Source of the DNA: Spinacia oleracea
Taxonomy: Eukaryota; Streptophyta; Magnoliopsida; Caryophyllales; Amaranthaceae
DNA length: 64,000 nt
Direction: 5' to 3'
NCBI RefSeq assembly: GCF_020520425.1
Contig: NC_079492.1
Span: 117,215,157-117,279,156, forward strand
Notes under the pieces: model-generated
The model's database searches: none
The model's input: the letters and a program-made list of their open reading frames with translations, nothing else
What the model was told of the DNA's origin: nothing
Position numbers and translations under genes: made by a program
In this document: in pieces, positions 23,309-36,353 of the stretch
How positions within the stretch are numbered: the stretch's first letter is position 1
How the letters are laid out: the number at the start of each line of letters is the position of its first letter

Positions 23309-24454
23309 TCACTTTCAGGAGTGTATGCAAGTATGATAAATGATGGGAACACTACATCAGAAAATGAAACAATTTTTAAGAAAGAGACCATAATAAAATA
23401 CGCGCCAAACAAATAACACAGAGAAAATAACTAAAATCAATTTAAAGAACTTAACACAAAGTATTCAATGCAGATGAAGTATAGAATATACTTCCGATCA
23501 GGTCGTAGCTTTTAATATTCTATAAAGAGTGCGTGCTCTTCAAAGTCATAGAAATTAAGCAGAGCAAATTATCAATAGTCATAAAACTTGTATTATGTAA
23601 TACTTGTATTTTCAAAAAGTGATGATATCAACGAATGTAAGTGACCAAAAAAAATGCAAATTAATGGGAATAGGAATGTTTTGAAACCGTTAATTAAAAA
23701 AAATATAATAGACACAATCTCATGGGGACGTAAATAACTAATTGAGTTGCATCTTCTTTATCAATTTGAATCAACCAATGTGATAACTACTTTTTCATCA
23801 TAGATTCATACCCTTTTCTTGTAAGGACTTGTGGCGCAATATAGCCCGTTGTTCTCGGAGATTTCGGTTGAGAATGAAGCATTGCTGATCATTTAATGGT
23901 TCAGAAACTTATTTGATTATCAGCAAAACACCAAGAAAAAAAGTGGTTCTCTGTATGAATTTCAGCCATAATTACATAGGAAAAATGTCTTATGTGGGAT
24001 TAAGGTCTAGCATGACAAAAACCATACGTTATATAAACATGTAGCCATGTAGGAAACATGTCTGCCGTCTACAGTCTACAAATGTCCAATACTTTTCATC
24101 ATAGAACACGTGTCAAACAAACCAAAAAACAGATGGCTAATACTACAAAATGAAAAGAGAAAGAAAAAAAAAGCAATTGTTAATGAATAAAGCATGGAAA
24201 TTCAGTAATAAACAAAAAATTTGAGGGGTATAGTGGGAAGTGAAAATGACGCAAAACATAAACAATGATTCGGCTTTTTTTAGTTAAAGAAGGATTTTGA
24301 ATTCTAATGAGCCCAGAGTAGTGAATTACTGATCGATCGAGCCTAGGATATACTACGTAGTAGTGTTGTGCAGGCGTCCATGCTTGCTTAATATCAAGGG
24401 TATAGATGTCAACTCCGACATGATTCACTATTCTGTTTATCAGTCTCTTTATTG
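23309..24454. other. Intergenic, nothing recognised
   Basis: AT-rich DNA without credible ORFs, terminal repeats or tandem structure. Confidence 0.5.
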
Positions 24455-24749
24455 GGTATACCATTGAAATGGTATACTAATATTCTGCATTTTTATTTAG
24501 TACCAAACCACATAGTTTGGTACAAGAAAAGTAGTGGTATTTTCTCATGCGATACCAAACAAAATAGTTTGGTAACGTGGTTTCATCTTTATTTGATTCC
24601 AAACAACATAATTTGGGACTCACAAGTTAAAGTTAAATGTTATTTTTCATAGACCAGACTCAATTTATTACTTGAACTTACTATTTAGCCCTTAATATAC
24701 CGACTGAAGTTACTTTTTTACCCTTAGTATACCATTTTAATGGTATACC
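24455..24749. mobile_element. Small inverted-repeat element (unclassified MITE)
   Basis: 295 bp bounded by 26-bp inverted repeats that match at 25 positions: GGTATACCATTGAAATGG... at 24,455-24,480 and its mirror ending AATGGTATACC at 24,724-24,749. Each terminus is itself a palindrome (GGTATACCATT..AATGGTATACY). The interior contains spaced CCAAAC / GTTTGG words. No target duplication could be defined, so the superfamily is open. Confidence 0.6.
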
Positions 24750-24781
24750 TAGTATAGATTCAGAAAACCTCGTCTCTTTTA

Positions 24782-25726
24782 GGAGGCGTTTAGTTGGGGT
24801 CTTATCAAAGGGAAAGGGAAATGATTCCCTTTGTTGTTGTTTGTCAAGCATCTTTTGTCATTCCCTTTACCTGTTTTTCTGATTAATTTTTTTCTTCTAC
24901 TTTGAAACCCTACCCCCCAAGGTATTTCGATTCCCTTTCCTCCCACACCACTCAAAATCGTTGACCACAATTGACCAACATTATAGCATCACCACCACCA
25001 CCACCATCTGAACCACCTTCACCGTCGACCCACTCCACCTTACCCCACCCACCTTTTCCCTCGCCGCGCCACCGCTTCTACCTCCACCTTGCACCCACCT
25101 GATACCACCCCTCACCACCATGCAACCACCCCTGTCACACTAGACGTCACCTAAAACTCTACTCCAACCACCAACCGCCATAAATCGTCCACCAAAACAA
25201 CCCTACCTACCGTCCAAAATACCCCATCGACCATGAAATATTACCTTGTTATCTTAGACCAAATATTAAAACGTTAATTTTTCCCATGAAAATGTGAGAA
25301 AATAATAGGAGTAGAGAGAAATGAAGGGGAAGGCGACAGCGTGAGGGTGAAGAAGGGGAAGGCCGCGGTTCGTCTTCTTCACCGAGCAAGAATTGCGCGA
25401 GGGTGAAGAAAGGGAAGGCGACGCGAGGTTGAAGAAGGGGAAGATGGCGCCACGAGGGTGAAGATGGGGAAGGAGGCGGCGCCGCGAGGGTGTAGATGGG
25501 GAAGACGGCGGCGCTGCGAGGGTCTAGATGGGGATGGCGGTGGCGCTGCGAGAGAAGAATGTCGTGGCTCTCATGTGGAGGAACATGAAGGAAACATGTG
25601 TAATAAGGAGTATTGACAAATGATAACCCAAACAACTTTTTAAATCAAATGCATGGATTTATTTCCATTCTCTTTCTTTTCCTTTCTTGATTTCATTCCT
25701 TTACCCCGTGTGAACCAAACATCCCC
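24782..25726. mobile_element. PIF/Harbinger-type (Tourist-like) non-autonomous element
   Basis: The left end GGAGGCGTTTAGTTGGGG and the right end GTGTGAACCAAACATCCCC are imperfect inverted repeats of the GGGNNTGTTTGGTT type. A TTA duplication (24,779-24,781; 25,727-25,729) fits the TWA preference of PIF/Harbinger. The 945-bp interior is unusual: a CACCACC-rich block (about 24,985-25,120) and a GGTGAAGAAGGGGAAGGCG-type purine-rich block (about 25,325-25,545). No transposase is present. Confidence 0.75.
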
Positions 25727-26095
25727 TTAGCCCCTTCACTGGCCACCTCAGTAATTGTCGCTTCTCTAGAATCGTCTCTAACATATATAATAAATTAAAG
25801 GCCCTATGCTCAATTTAAAAACGAGGACCCAACAAGTTAAAGTTCAAGGAACTAAAGAAAAAAAAAAGTATGCATCTAGATTCGATCCCGAGTGTCATAC
25901 TTCATCAGTCTTATTTACAAGCTAGGAACAATTGGATTTTTCGACACTACTCGATCATACAAGCCAATTTGATTTTCTTTTGTGATTTATACTTAAGGGA
26001 AAAAATACATCGTGTGGGATCTTATAGATTCGTCTCAATAAATATATTTTTTTAAATCAACTTTTTATAATTTTTCTTATCTATAATTGCATATA

Positions 26096-26347
26096 CTTCC
26101 TCCGTTCCTAAATATCGCACCATGGTTGACTTTTACACCTCTAACACATTACTTTAACTCTTAATATCTCAAATTATGTGTAAGTAAAATTATAAAAAAA
26201 ATTAATATTTAGAAAATATATATCGATACGAACCTAACATGACCTCACATGACTACATTATTCTTACGTATGAATCACCAAATATGGCCAAAGTCGTAGT
26301 TTAAAGAGTGTAAAAAAAATGGTACGATATTTACGGGACGGAGGAAG
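26096..26347. mobile_element. Stowaway-type MITE
   Basis: 252 bp with inverted termini CTTCCTCCGTTCCTAAATAT and its mirror ATATTTACGGGACGGAGGAAG, flanked by TA on both sides (26,094-26,095; 26,348-26,349). This is the plant Tc1/mariner MITE signature. Confidence 0.9.
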
Positions 26348-27272
26348 TATTAATTTTTAAAATCGTGCATTGGCAAACGTGCATAAATAATCGTTTCATA
26401 TTAAAAAAATTATGTTGTAAGTGTAATGCTCAACCATTATAGCAAGCATCAGTAACTATTTTTAATGCATTCGTTGGCACTTTTAACTCCTTAATATTCA
26501 TGGGCCATGTATGTCCAGCTTGTATTGATGTTTAGCCGGACCTGCGCCTCTCCCCAAATTTTTGGCTGCATACCTATGCATGCAATTCTGCATGCATATG
26601 AGCTACAAATATTTCGTTTTAGCAGTTTTGTGTGATTTCTCCTTTCTTTTTTTAGTCCATTATCCCGTGTCCTCTTTTTTTTTTTATTGAATTTTGAATT
26701 TTTCTTTTAAAAAAACTTTTTTTATCACACTTGTTTTCCTAAAAAAAATTTGAACATTTGAGTAAGATACAAGAAGCACACATAAAAAACACACAAATGA
26801 ACATTCATGTTTAAAAAATGAACATTTCATTTATTTACTTCTACTTTCAATTTTCTCTTTCTATATGCTTCTAATTTTTCTGCTTCCCAATATAGAAAAC
26901 AAGAGTTCCCCACCTCCTTCAATTCCATGTATAAAATCTCTCTAGGAATCTAGAGTATTTTCCCACGAAAAGTGGGTCTAGGTCTTACTGTTCATTGGAG
27001 ATCAACAAGAACATTCGGCGCCGATTTTATCAGCCAATGAAGTCCATCTATTTTTTTCTAAATCTTGTCAATTTCTCATTGATTAGGAGAACGGTTTAGT
27101 GGACACCTGTTGATCATGCATGATTCTTAGTCAGGCAACCAATCATCTTTGGTTTTGGGTGGAATTCCTTAGCTTTTAAGTCCAAAACCGGCCATTTATT
27201 TCCTTTCTGTTTTATTCCAAACAAACATTCTCAAATTCTCTTTGTCTTTCCTAGTACACTCAATCACTTTCA

Positions 27273-29664
27273 ATGCAATTTAATAATCAACAACAACAGC
27301 AAGGGTGGAGAAACTATAGAATGGGTGTCCTGATTGACCCTCCACCAGCGTATCGTTTGGGACCGGAGATTAACTGGGAAGCTACTGTGATCGGAATGTT
27401 CGTCGGACCGAATCCACCTCCACTTGACATAGTCCAATCTCTTGTTGACAACCGCTGGATCAAGCGTGGTCCAATTCGGGTAAGAAAGATCGGACCGTAC
27501 TTTGTGTTTATTTGTTCTGATATTGGTGATGTTAATGCTTTACTGATCCAACATACTGCAATAAGGGATGGGAGAATTATAACTTTTCGAAAAGGTAATC
27601 GTGACCAAGTTCTTGATAACTATAATTTTAATTCGGTGAAACTATGGGTCAGAGTTTTTGGGTTGCCTTTGAGTCACCTGGACAGGGAATGGGGGATTCA
27701 AGCGCTTCGCCATATAGGGTTTATAGATGTTGTTGATGATGGGGAGGGGATGGAACTCAGAGAACCAGATGTTCGAGCATATGTGCTGCTGGATTTATCT
27801 CAACCTTTGATACCAGGTTGCTATCTTCCTACAGCTCCCGGGGAGGCGGTTTGGGTCTATTTTAGGTATGAAGGGATTTTTAAGTTATGTAAGAAGTGTG
27901 GGGGGGGTGGGTCATTATACCTGTAACTGTCCTTTAGCAGATTATGATGCTAGTAGGAGAATTGGAACCTCACTGGAACGTTTTGAAGCTAGTGACTTAA
28001 GGGTTCTGCGCGGACCTTCGAACTACCCATATTACTCCAACATCATTGAAGGCCTTCCAGATCGTTTCTGCTACAGGAATACAAGGGTGAACTTACTGAA
28101 TTTCTGGGGTCATGAGGGGGATCAGCACTGGAATGATGGCTTCGATGGGGGAGACCAAGGAGATGATAACCATAATGCAAATAATGGGATTCCTCAAAAC
28201 AATTATCATGGTGGCTATGGATATTCAGATGATGATGATGATGGGAACGAAAACGGGGGTTCTGATGGGGGAGGTGCTGACGATGGCCAGAACATGGACA
28301 CAGGGGGTCAGGAGAATGGTGGAACGGACTCAAACTCTAGTGATACATATCACCCAGCGTCGGACTTTCTTTCGGGGGAACCTGATTTTAATGAAGACAT
28401 GTCGGAAGGAACAGGGGAGGGAAGCCACAACACTAACAACAACATGAATACTGATGATATTTATTCACCTTCTGATGAACCAATAACGGCTTACAGTCCA
28501 CCGGAGACGGCAACATTATTACCAGGGGTCAGACTTGGACTTATTGGTGACCCCTATGCTCAATATCTTCCCCGGAATGTGATCGACAGGAATGAGGGGG
28601 GGACTTTTAGAATGAGTGTGGACGAACCGGATCCACCATATTCGACTCTTCAACATGGTTTAAGCTTCTGCCCAGAAAAGAGGGGATCGGTTTTTGAGGT
28701 AGGGGAAACTTCAGCAAACCCTAACCCTAACCCTAATCCTCCTAGGGTTTCTCAAACTCCTGCTATCATGAATATGGCTATGGTGCCGTTATCTCATCCA
28801 CAACACGAACAGAGTCTGGTATTACCTCGATCTTTAGGCTGGGTTGAAGGTCGTCCACAGGTGTTACATGAGGGGATCTTCACCACCATTGCGATACAAC
28901 CACCGTTGCTGATGGGGCCCACATCGATAACAGGTGAGCAGAATAATGGGTCTGTGGTGGGTAGTTTTTTGGGTGTTCTGCACCGGAGGTTGATCGTTCC
29001 TCGAGTTCCGACCCCGTTGACGATACCACCACCTTCACCACTCATAATCTCTTTCTCGCCGGATTCTACATCGAGCAACATCTCCATGCTCTCTGGAGAA
29101 AGATCACCAGGCCCATCAATCTTCGACTCGTCATCGGAGTTTGTCGAGAAGATTTCTTCGGAAGGGGAGTCTTCTTTCGCGCGGGAAAAAATCAAGAGAC
29201 CAAGGCCGCCAGGGATGGGCTCAGATCGTGCAGCTTCAGCAGATTCGACGCCATGTATCAGGTTCAAGGACACTGATTGGAAGCAGAAAAGACGCAGGCT
29301 TGTGTTTAAAAATGTGGAGGCTAAGGGAGGTTACAATTTGTGGGTGAAGATGACCTGTGGTTGGAAGCTGCGATCGAAGTGTATTACTGATATCACTATG
29401 GCAAAGGATTTGGGGGTTGAACCAGGGGACGAGATCAACTCAGCGCTGAAGAACTCTATGGATTCAGGGAGCGTTAATGGAAGAGGGGGGAAGCGTGCTC
29501 TTATACTCGTTATACCAGGAAATTGTAAACGCCCAAAGTCTATCACCTCAGATGATAGTTGTTCGGATGATGATGCTCCAGGAAAGGACATGGATGCTAG
29601 GTTCAATGCAACCAGTGAGTTTGCAAACGTTCAGGCGAGGGATGGGCCCTCTAGGGCCCAATGA
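27273..29664 (+). pseudogene. LINE ORF1: DUF4283-type RNA-binding protein with CCHC zinc knuckle
   Basis: ORF1 of the L1 element, expected to bind the element RNA. The N-terminal half (27,273 to about 27,880) carries the DUF4283-type fold (VRKIGPYFVFICSD, VKLWVRVFGLPLSHL) common in plant L1 ORF1 proteins. A zinc knuckle CKKCGGVGHYTCNC follows at 27,889-27,930. The C-terminal part is long, Gly/Asp/Asn- and Pro/Ser-rich and apparently disordered, ending at 29,664. The reading frame changes within a run of eight G residues (27,900-27,907); seven would keep the knuckle in frame, so there is a one-base insertion, or a sequencing error in the homopolymer. The stop overlaps the ORF2 start as ATGA. 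Confidence 0.8.
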
Positions 29665-32600
29665 AAATCATTTCATGGAACTGCAGGGGATTCAATAACC
29701 CAGAATCGCCAAAGCTGCCGTATGTGTTTTGGTTGCTTTCAGTTTATCGCCCTTCGTTTTTGTTTTTGATAGAGACTAAGTGCTCAGTTGATAAGATAGT
29801 TCAGTTGTTTAAATGCACCCAACCTTCTTTCTTTTGTGGGATAGACTCAGTAGGAGCTAGTGGGGGCTTAGTGGTGCTAGGTTGGGGTTCTCTTTTGGTA
29901 GATTGTATGTATAAGTCGAAAAATGTAATCCTCTGTGATGTACACCAACATAATGATGCTAATATATCTCTAATATTTTGCTACGGGGCACCTAAAGTAG
30001 AGAATAGGAAAGAAGTTTGGGATGAGTTGGTTATGCTTGCTAGAACTAATCCTAATTCCTTGCTCTTAGGTGATATAAACCAAGTTGAGCATTCCTCTGA
30101 TAAATTGGGTGGGTCTCAAATTATAAGGGGTTGGGATGATTTCAATGACTGGCGTGTTAACAAAAAATTTTTAGAAGTTCCCTTCTCTGGTCCGACGTAT
30201 ACCTGGTCTAATAAAAGGGACGAAAATGGGATACTCCTCGAACGTTTAGATAGAGGCTATATATCCAATTCTTGGTTTATTAGGTTTCCGGATAGTAGAA
30301 TTATTAATCAACCTATCGTCGCCTCAGACCATGCGGCTATTGTTTTTGATAATTCAGATTGTTCTAGACGTAATTTCAGGCCCTATCAAATAGAGAACTG
30401 GTGTTTACAGTTCGATGAGGTTCGTAGGCTGATAAGGGATGAGTGGTTGGTAGCTAAATTAGGGTCCCCAATGTTTGTTATGTCTAGAAAGCTGGTTAGT
30501 TTGCGTCCTAAAATTTGCAAATGGTGCTTAGATAATAAGTTATTCTGGGGGATTAATTGGCGCGAGGTGTCGGATTCTTTAGCTTCTCAGGGTTCAAAGG
30601 TTAACAATATGATTCTTGGAGCTGGGTATGTTACAAGGATTAATGAGTCATTTGCGCAAGCCTCGATAAAAAATGCGTTCTGGAGGCAACGCATGAAAGA
30701 GAATTGGATTGCTAAAGGGGATTTACCGACACCCCTTCTCTTTTCTAAAGTTAAACAGCGACAGAAGAAGAATGAGGTTTTAACAATCAAAGATAGTGAG
30801 GGTAACTGGAGACATGGTCAACAGCAGGTGCAAGAGGTTATTCTACACAATCTAAAGAATACCTTTCGCACAGACTTACAGGGCTTACAACACATCACTA
30901 ACACAGATTTGGTGCTTCGGGAGATGGATCTTCCGCAATTATCAGAGGAGAAGAAAGCAATGCTTGGAAGGGCCTTCTTGGACAATGAAATTAGAGCTGC
31001 TATGTTCTCTATTGGTAACTCTAAGTCACCGGGCCCGGACGGGTTTTCAGCTGCATTTTTCAAAGAGAATTGGGAGGTGGTGGGTCAAAGTGTTTGCGTT
31101 TCGGTGAGGAATTTCTTAGAAACGGGGTTCCTTTTAAAAGAATGGAACCACTCTCTAGTGGTTATGATTCCGAAGCGGGAGATTCCAGAGGAGGTAGGTC
31201 ACTTGAGGCCGATAAGTCTCTGTAATACGATATACAAGTGTGCGTCGAAATGTTTGGCCAAGCGGGTTAAAGCAACTCTTCACGATCTTATCTCTCCGTC
31301 TCAGCATGCCTTTATTACTGGAAGGTACATGACAGACAATATCTTGCTAAGTCATGAATTGGTGGATAAAGTGAATAATAGGAGGAGGGGGACGCCACTA
31401 GCAGTTCTCAAAATTGACATGAGTAAGGCCTACGATAGGGTTCACTGGGATTTCCTTTTACGGACGCTAAGAGCTTATGGGTTCCCCTCTCACTGGGTTC
31501 AACTCATTAGCCAGTGTATTTCTACTGTCTCGTACAAGATCCTGGTCAACGGCCAGACGACAGATCAATTTAAGCCTTCATGCGGGATTAGGCAAGGCGA
31601 CCCTTTATCTCCATATTTATTTCTGTTCTGTATGGATATTTTATCTCGTATGTTGCAGCTGGCGTCAGATATAGGGTAGTTTAAGGGGATCAAGGTAAAC
31701 CGGGGTTGCCCGGAAATATCGCATCTATTTTTCGCTGATGATGCGATGCTCTTTTTCAACGCCAATAGGATAAGCTGCAAAAACATAACGGATGTTATTG
31801 CTAGGTTCTGCCATATCTCAGGTCAGCAATTGAATGTGGGAAAATCGCATCTCAAGGTCAGCTCCAATACTTCGATGCAAGAGAAGCAGGAGTTCGTTAC
31901 AATATTAAGGATGCCTATGGTTACTACTCTGGATCACCATCTTGGCTCTCCAATCGATTTGCAGGGGACAAAGTATTCGAATTTTGTGTTTTTGATCGAC
32001 CAGATATCGAAGAAGATTAACGACTGGAACGCGATTCCCTTGTCTCAAACTCAAAAGGTTATTCTTATTAACTCGGTTTTAATTTCTATGGCGTCCCATG
32101 TGATGAGTTGTTTTCATCTACCATCGGCAATCTCTTCGAAAATTGACTCGATGATAGCTCAGTTCTTCTGGGATAACAAAGATAGGAAGGGCATACACTG
32201 GGTCGGTCGGTCGATAATTCACCTTCCTAAAGGGATGGGGGGCCTAGGGATTAGGTCAATGGGGGTGGTGAATAAAGCTTTGCTCATGAAAAGTGTCTGG
32301 CGCATTCACAATAACCCTCAGTCCTTACTGGCTAGGGTCTATACCAAGAGATTTTCCTCCCCTCTCCTAACGGGGAAGCCAACCAGAATCATCAATGGCG
32401 CTTTTTCATGGGGGATGAGAGGGTTAGCTAGGGCGGGGAATATTCTTCTCAAAGGCTGTAATTGGAAAGTCGGGGATGGCAACTCTATCCTGGCTAGCAA
32501 GGACCGTTGGGTTAATGGGACAATACCGGAATTCAAGTCTACTATCACCATGGGCGAGGCAAGGGCTTGGAGAGTGAGTCACTTTATCATGCCGACGGGG

Positions 32601-33779
32601 AAAGACTGGGATCATGGGAAAGTCAACAGGTGTTTTGAATTCGACGACGCTAAACAAATTGTTGGGATGGAGCTGCCGTATAACCAGGCCAAAGATTATC
32701 TATACTGGAAGTATCATAAGGGAGGCAAGTTTACGGTTAAGACGGCGTATGCGATGATTCTCGGAGAAGATTCGAATCACTCTAATGGTTTCGACGGTGA
32801 AAGTCCCTTCTCTTTGTTATGGTCTCTTCGTATGGCTCCGAAGTGGAAACTTTTTATTTGGAAAATTCTTAGGAATGGCCTTGCGACAAAGTGTAATATT
32901 AATCAGAGGGGTTTAAACATCCCTTCTGCTTGTGACTTATGCTTAAACGAGGATGAGGATTACCAATACTTATTTCGCTTTTTCGAAATAGCAAAACAAA
33001 CTTGGAGGAGTGGGTCCTTAGGGATTCACTCAGAATTGCGCAGTGACATTCCTTTTGTGGAATGGATGCTCTCCTATATCCGGCCTTTTCAATGCCAGGA
33101 TGGTCACTTGAGTACTAGAACCATATACTTCATTACCACGTTATGGAGCATATGGGTGGCTAGGAATAACAAGGTTTTCAGAGATGAGAATGTGGATCTT
33201 TCAATGGTAATGGCTCTAATCACTAAAGGTTTGGAGCAACATGATATTACTACAAGTAATAGTTCCGGAGCTCTGAGGTATTTGCATCCACCGGAACAAC
33301 ATCTTTTTCCTCCCGGCTTCTTCGGGGCGACCCTTTCGGACAACGGGGGGAATCCCACCATTACCACCCTCTTGGTGGACGGAGCTTGGAATAAATCGAC
33401 AAAATTATCGGGATTGGCATGGGTCAAGGACAATTTCGGGACGGGTGCAGGTTCTCCACAAGGTGGAGCGACTTTCGGTTATGCGGAATCTGCAATTCAG
33501 GCTGAAGCTCAGGCATGCCTTGCAGGGTTAAGATGGGCGATTCGCTGCGACATGAAGCATATTTTGATTTTGACTGATTCTTATTGTCTTGTGGACATGC
33601 CCCGTGGAGGTGGGTGTGTTGATATGCAGGTCAAATGGACATTGGCTGAAATTGTGGCACGAGCACAGGATTCTGATTACTGCTCCATCAACAAGGTTGA
33701 TAGGGATAGGATTCAGCCGGCTCATGTTCTGGCCACGGGAGCAGCGCGTTCCCTTATTGCTTTTTCTAATGATGTTTAG
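29661..33779 (+). pseudogene. LINE ORF2: endonuclease, reverse transcriptase, zf-RVT, RNase H
   Basis: About 1,372 codons. The apurinic-type endonuclease occupies roughly residues 1-225 (SWNCRG at 5-10, IETK near 38, GDIN near 137, SDH near 222). The reverse transcriptase spans about 380-720 (GPDGFSAAFF near 457, YDRVHW near 590, GIRQGDPLSPYLF near 641, catalytic FADD near 690). A zf-RVT region lies near 1,047-1,115, and a C-terminal RNase H near 1,235-1,350 (VDGAW, EAQA, LTDS). One in-frame TAG at 31,677-31,679, between the QGDP and FADD motifs, is the only evident lesion; the frame is open on both sides. All catalytic residues I can check are present. ORF2 likely relies on reinitiation at the ATGA overlap with ORF1. 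Confidence 0.92.
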
Positions 33780-34059
33780 TTTGTTTTCTTTTAGCTGCTG
33801 TCAAAAAAAAAAAAAAAAAAAATTCTGCTTCCTTCCTTTCGGCTTTCACTTTTTATGTACATCGGTCTCTTTTCTCTTTCTATCTGCGACCTTATTTCCA
33901 GATTCTTTTCTTGTTGCTTCTGCCTTCAATTCTTCTTCAATTCTTACAACATCTCTTCATACCATATCTTCCATTTCTAAATCAATTTTTTTTCTTTCGT
34001 TGCCGCATTCTTATTAACATTTACCTTCCTGCAAGAAAATCATAATGTTTTTAGTTTAG

Positions 34060-35570
34060 CATTATTCTGTTTAAGGTGAATATAAGACTTGAGAAACTGA
34101 ACATCACACAAAAGTGTTTCTTATTTATGAATATATCATAGTTTTATAAGTTGAATTTAGTTGAACATGATTCTTTATAAATTGAACATGAGACTTGAGA
34201 AACTGAACATCACACAAAAATGTTCTTATTTGTGAACTATCATCTTCTATAAGTTGAACATGATGAATTATAAACTGAACATGGAAATTTTTAGACAATG
34301 CCACTTTTGATCTTTTAGTAAAGAATAATGAACATCTGCTTATAAAATCTGAACATTATTAAAGAATATTGAGCACCTACATAAAAAATGCTTTTGAAAA
34401 TATCATACTAGTTTTATAGGTTAAATTTAGTTGTACATAATTCTTTATAAGTTGAACATGAGACTTAAGAAACTGAACATCACACAAAAATATGAACATA
34501 TATTAATTTTATAAGTTAAATTTAGTTGAACATGATTTTGTGTAAATAAAACCTGATTCTTTATGAATTGAACACGACAGTTGAAAAACTGAACATCGCA
34601 CAAAAGTGTTATTATTTGTGAACATCATCTTTTATAAGTTAAAGATGATAAATTATAAATTGAACACAACAAACTCATATTTAATATTCAGCAATAATTA
34701 CCACAAGTACAACCACCAATAACAACAATCCTAACAAACTCATACTTAATTCTTTATAAGTTGAACATGAGACTTGAGAAACTGAACATCACACAACAGT
34801 ATAGAAAATATATTAGTAAGTATTGAACATATCGTTTTATTAGTTGAACATGATTCTTTATAGGTTGAACAAGAGAGTTAAAAAACTGAACATCACTCAA
34901 AAGTGTTATTATTTATTTCATCGACAATATTAATTTGAACATGAAAATTTTAAATCAAATAAGATCTTAATTTGAAGAGTTAGCGATTAGCAGCATTCAA
35001 TCGACAGTGTACAGAAAGCTATCCGCTCATTAAGTGCATTTCCCAGGCTATCAATAGATCAATAATATATCTATATGATTGTCACCACAAGCAAGGAGAT
35101 GAAAGATACTGGAAACTAACAGGAATAGACCAAACCTAACTAAAATTACCCTCGAAAAATCAAATTAGAATTTATAAAAATAAGAGCTTAATTTAATCTT
35201 TAAAGGTTAAAATTGGGAGCAAGAGAATTACGCAAAAAAACAGCGACGATGACGATCGAACAACTATTCGGTATCATATTTTGCGTAAAATTGAACATGA
35301 TTCTTTATAAGTTGAACACGAGAGTTGAAAAACTGAACATCACACAAAAATGTTATTATTTGTGAACATGACTTTTATAAGTTGAATTTAGTCGAACGTG
35401 ATTCTTTATAAGTTGAACACGAGAGTTGAGAAACTGAACATAACACAAAAGTATTGAACATATATTAATTTTACAATTTGAATTTATTTGAACATGATTC
35501 TTTATAAGTTGAACATAAGTTCTGAGAAATTGAACATCACACAAAAAAGGTTCTTATTCGTGAACATTAA
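34060..35570. repeat. Degenerate GAACA-word repeat region
   Basis: Dense TGAACAT words every 20-30 bases within a loose larger unit containing GATTCTTTATAAGTTGAACA, GAGACTTGAGAAACTGAACA and TCACACAAAA. It forms the body of the 26,554-36,550 element and mirrors the TGTTC words of the 13,836-20,269 element on the other strand. A non-repeat stretch interrupts it near 34,960-35,270. Confidence 0.8.
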
Positions 35571-36101
35571 CCGGGATATATTATGTTATTGTAACATTTG
35601 TTAATATCAAAATTCATAGAGTACATGACAATTACCATTCAACAATTTCTGACAGGCACAAACCATAAAAAAGGACAATCCACATTTTTTCTTCTTCTAT
35701 TAGCCACATTACAATAGTAATGAAAAGGAAATGAAAACACAAAGGGATGAAATGTACCATGTGTACTTGAGCACGAACCATAAAGCAACTGAACACAAAA
35801 TTAGATCATTGCATCCTCTGCATCATCTTTTTTGGCTTCTTTACAAAACTAAAATTGTGCTTCCTGAGGTAATTCACGCATCTATGAGATTTATAAATCG
35901 CCGACGATGAATCAGCTCCATAAGCTCAAGAACATCTGACCTAAATCAATATCAAATCATATTCGTTAGCTCATCTCCGTCAATCTCGTGTTCCTTGCTC
36001 TCTGAAAAGATCGAGAGAGCAACAAATGTTCTAACCGGAACGGAAGAGATCCAAACTCCGACAAATAATTACAAAAACCACTAATTAATTTTAGCAAAAA
36101 C

Positions 36102-36353
36102 TCAACAAATTGCAATCGCAGTTTCGGAGAAGGAGAGAGAAAGAGAGATTACAGATGAGGAGGATGAGCTAGCTGCGAGTGCGACCACGGTGAAGGAGGC
36201 GAGAAGGATGAGGAGCGAAAAAGGAAAGGACGAAGAAACATAGAAACATAACGCCGACGATGGAGGTAATTGCTGGGAGAAACCACCGAGAAAATCAATG
36301 TAGCTGGTGATATTATGATGGAGGTGGTGGTGGCGCCGCCGGTGATTTGCCAT
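36102..36353 (-). pseudogene. Captured 5' UTR and first-exon-like fragment, family unknown
   Basis: On the minus strand a CT-rich leader (about 36,440-36,360) precedes an ATG at 36,353. The predicted start MANHRRRHHHLHH is followed by a hydrophobic stretch (FPFSLLILLASFTVVALAA) that could be a membrane segment. The sequence SSSSVISLSLS beyond it runs into a possible intron (GTAATCTC donor near 36,150). It lies inside the GAACA-word element, near its right end, and looks like a captured gene start. I do not recognise the family, and the ORF may be fortuitous. Confidence 0.35.

Larger units (their letters stand above)
26888..33822 (+). mobile_element. Nearly intact L1-type LINE with RNase H domain
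   Basis: A 6.9-kb non-LTR retrotransposon: 5' UTR (26,888-27,272), ORF1 (27,273-29,664), ORF2 (29,661-33,779), a very short 3' UTR and a 20-base poly-A tail (33,803-33,822). A 10-bp target duplication TTCTGCTTCC flanks it (26,878-26,887; 33,823-33,832). The perfect duplication, pure A tail and only two evident coding lesions indicate a recent insertion. It sits inside the GAACA-word element. Confidence 0.92.

Noticed and set aside
25249-25635. 128-codon minus-strand ORF rich in Pro/Ser/His
   Set aside because: It is the low-complexity interior of the Harbinger-type element; biased composition alone explains the open frame.
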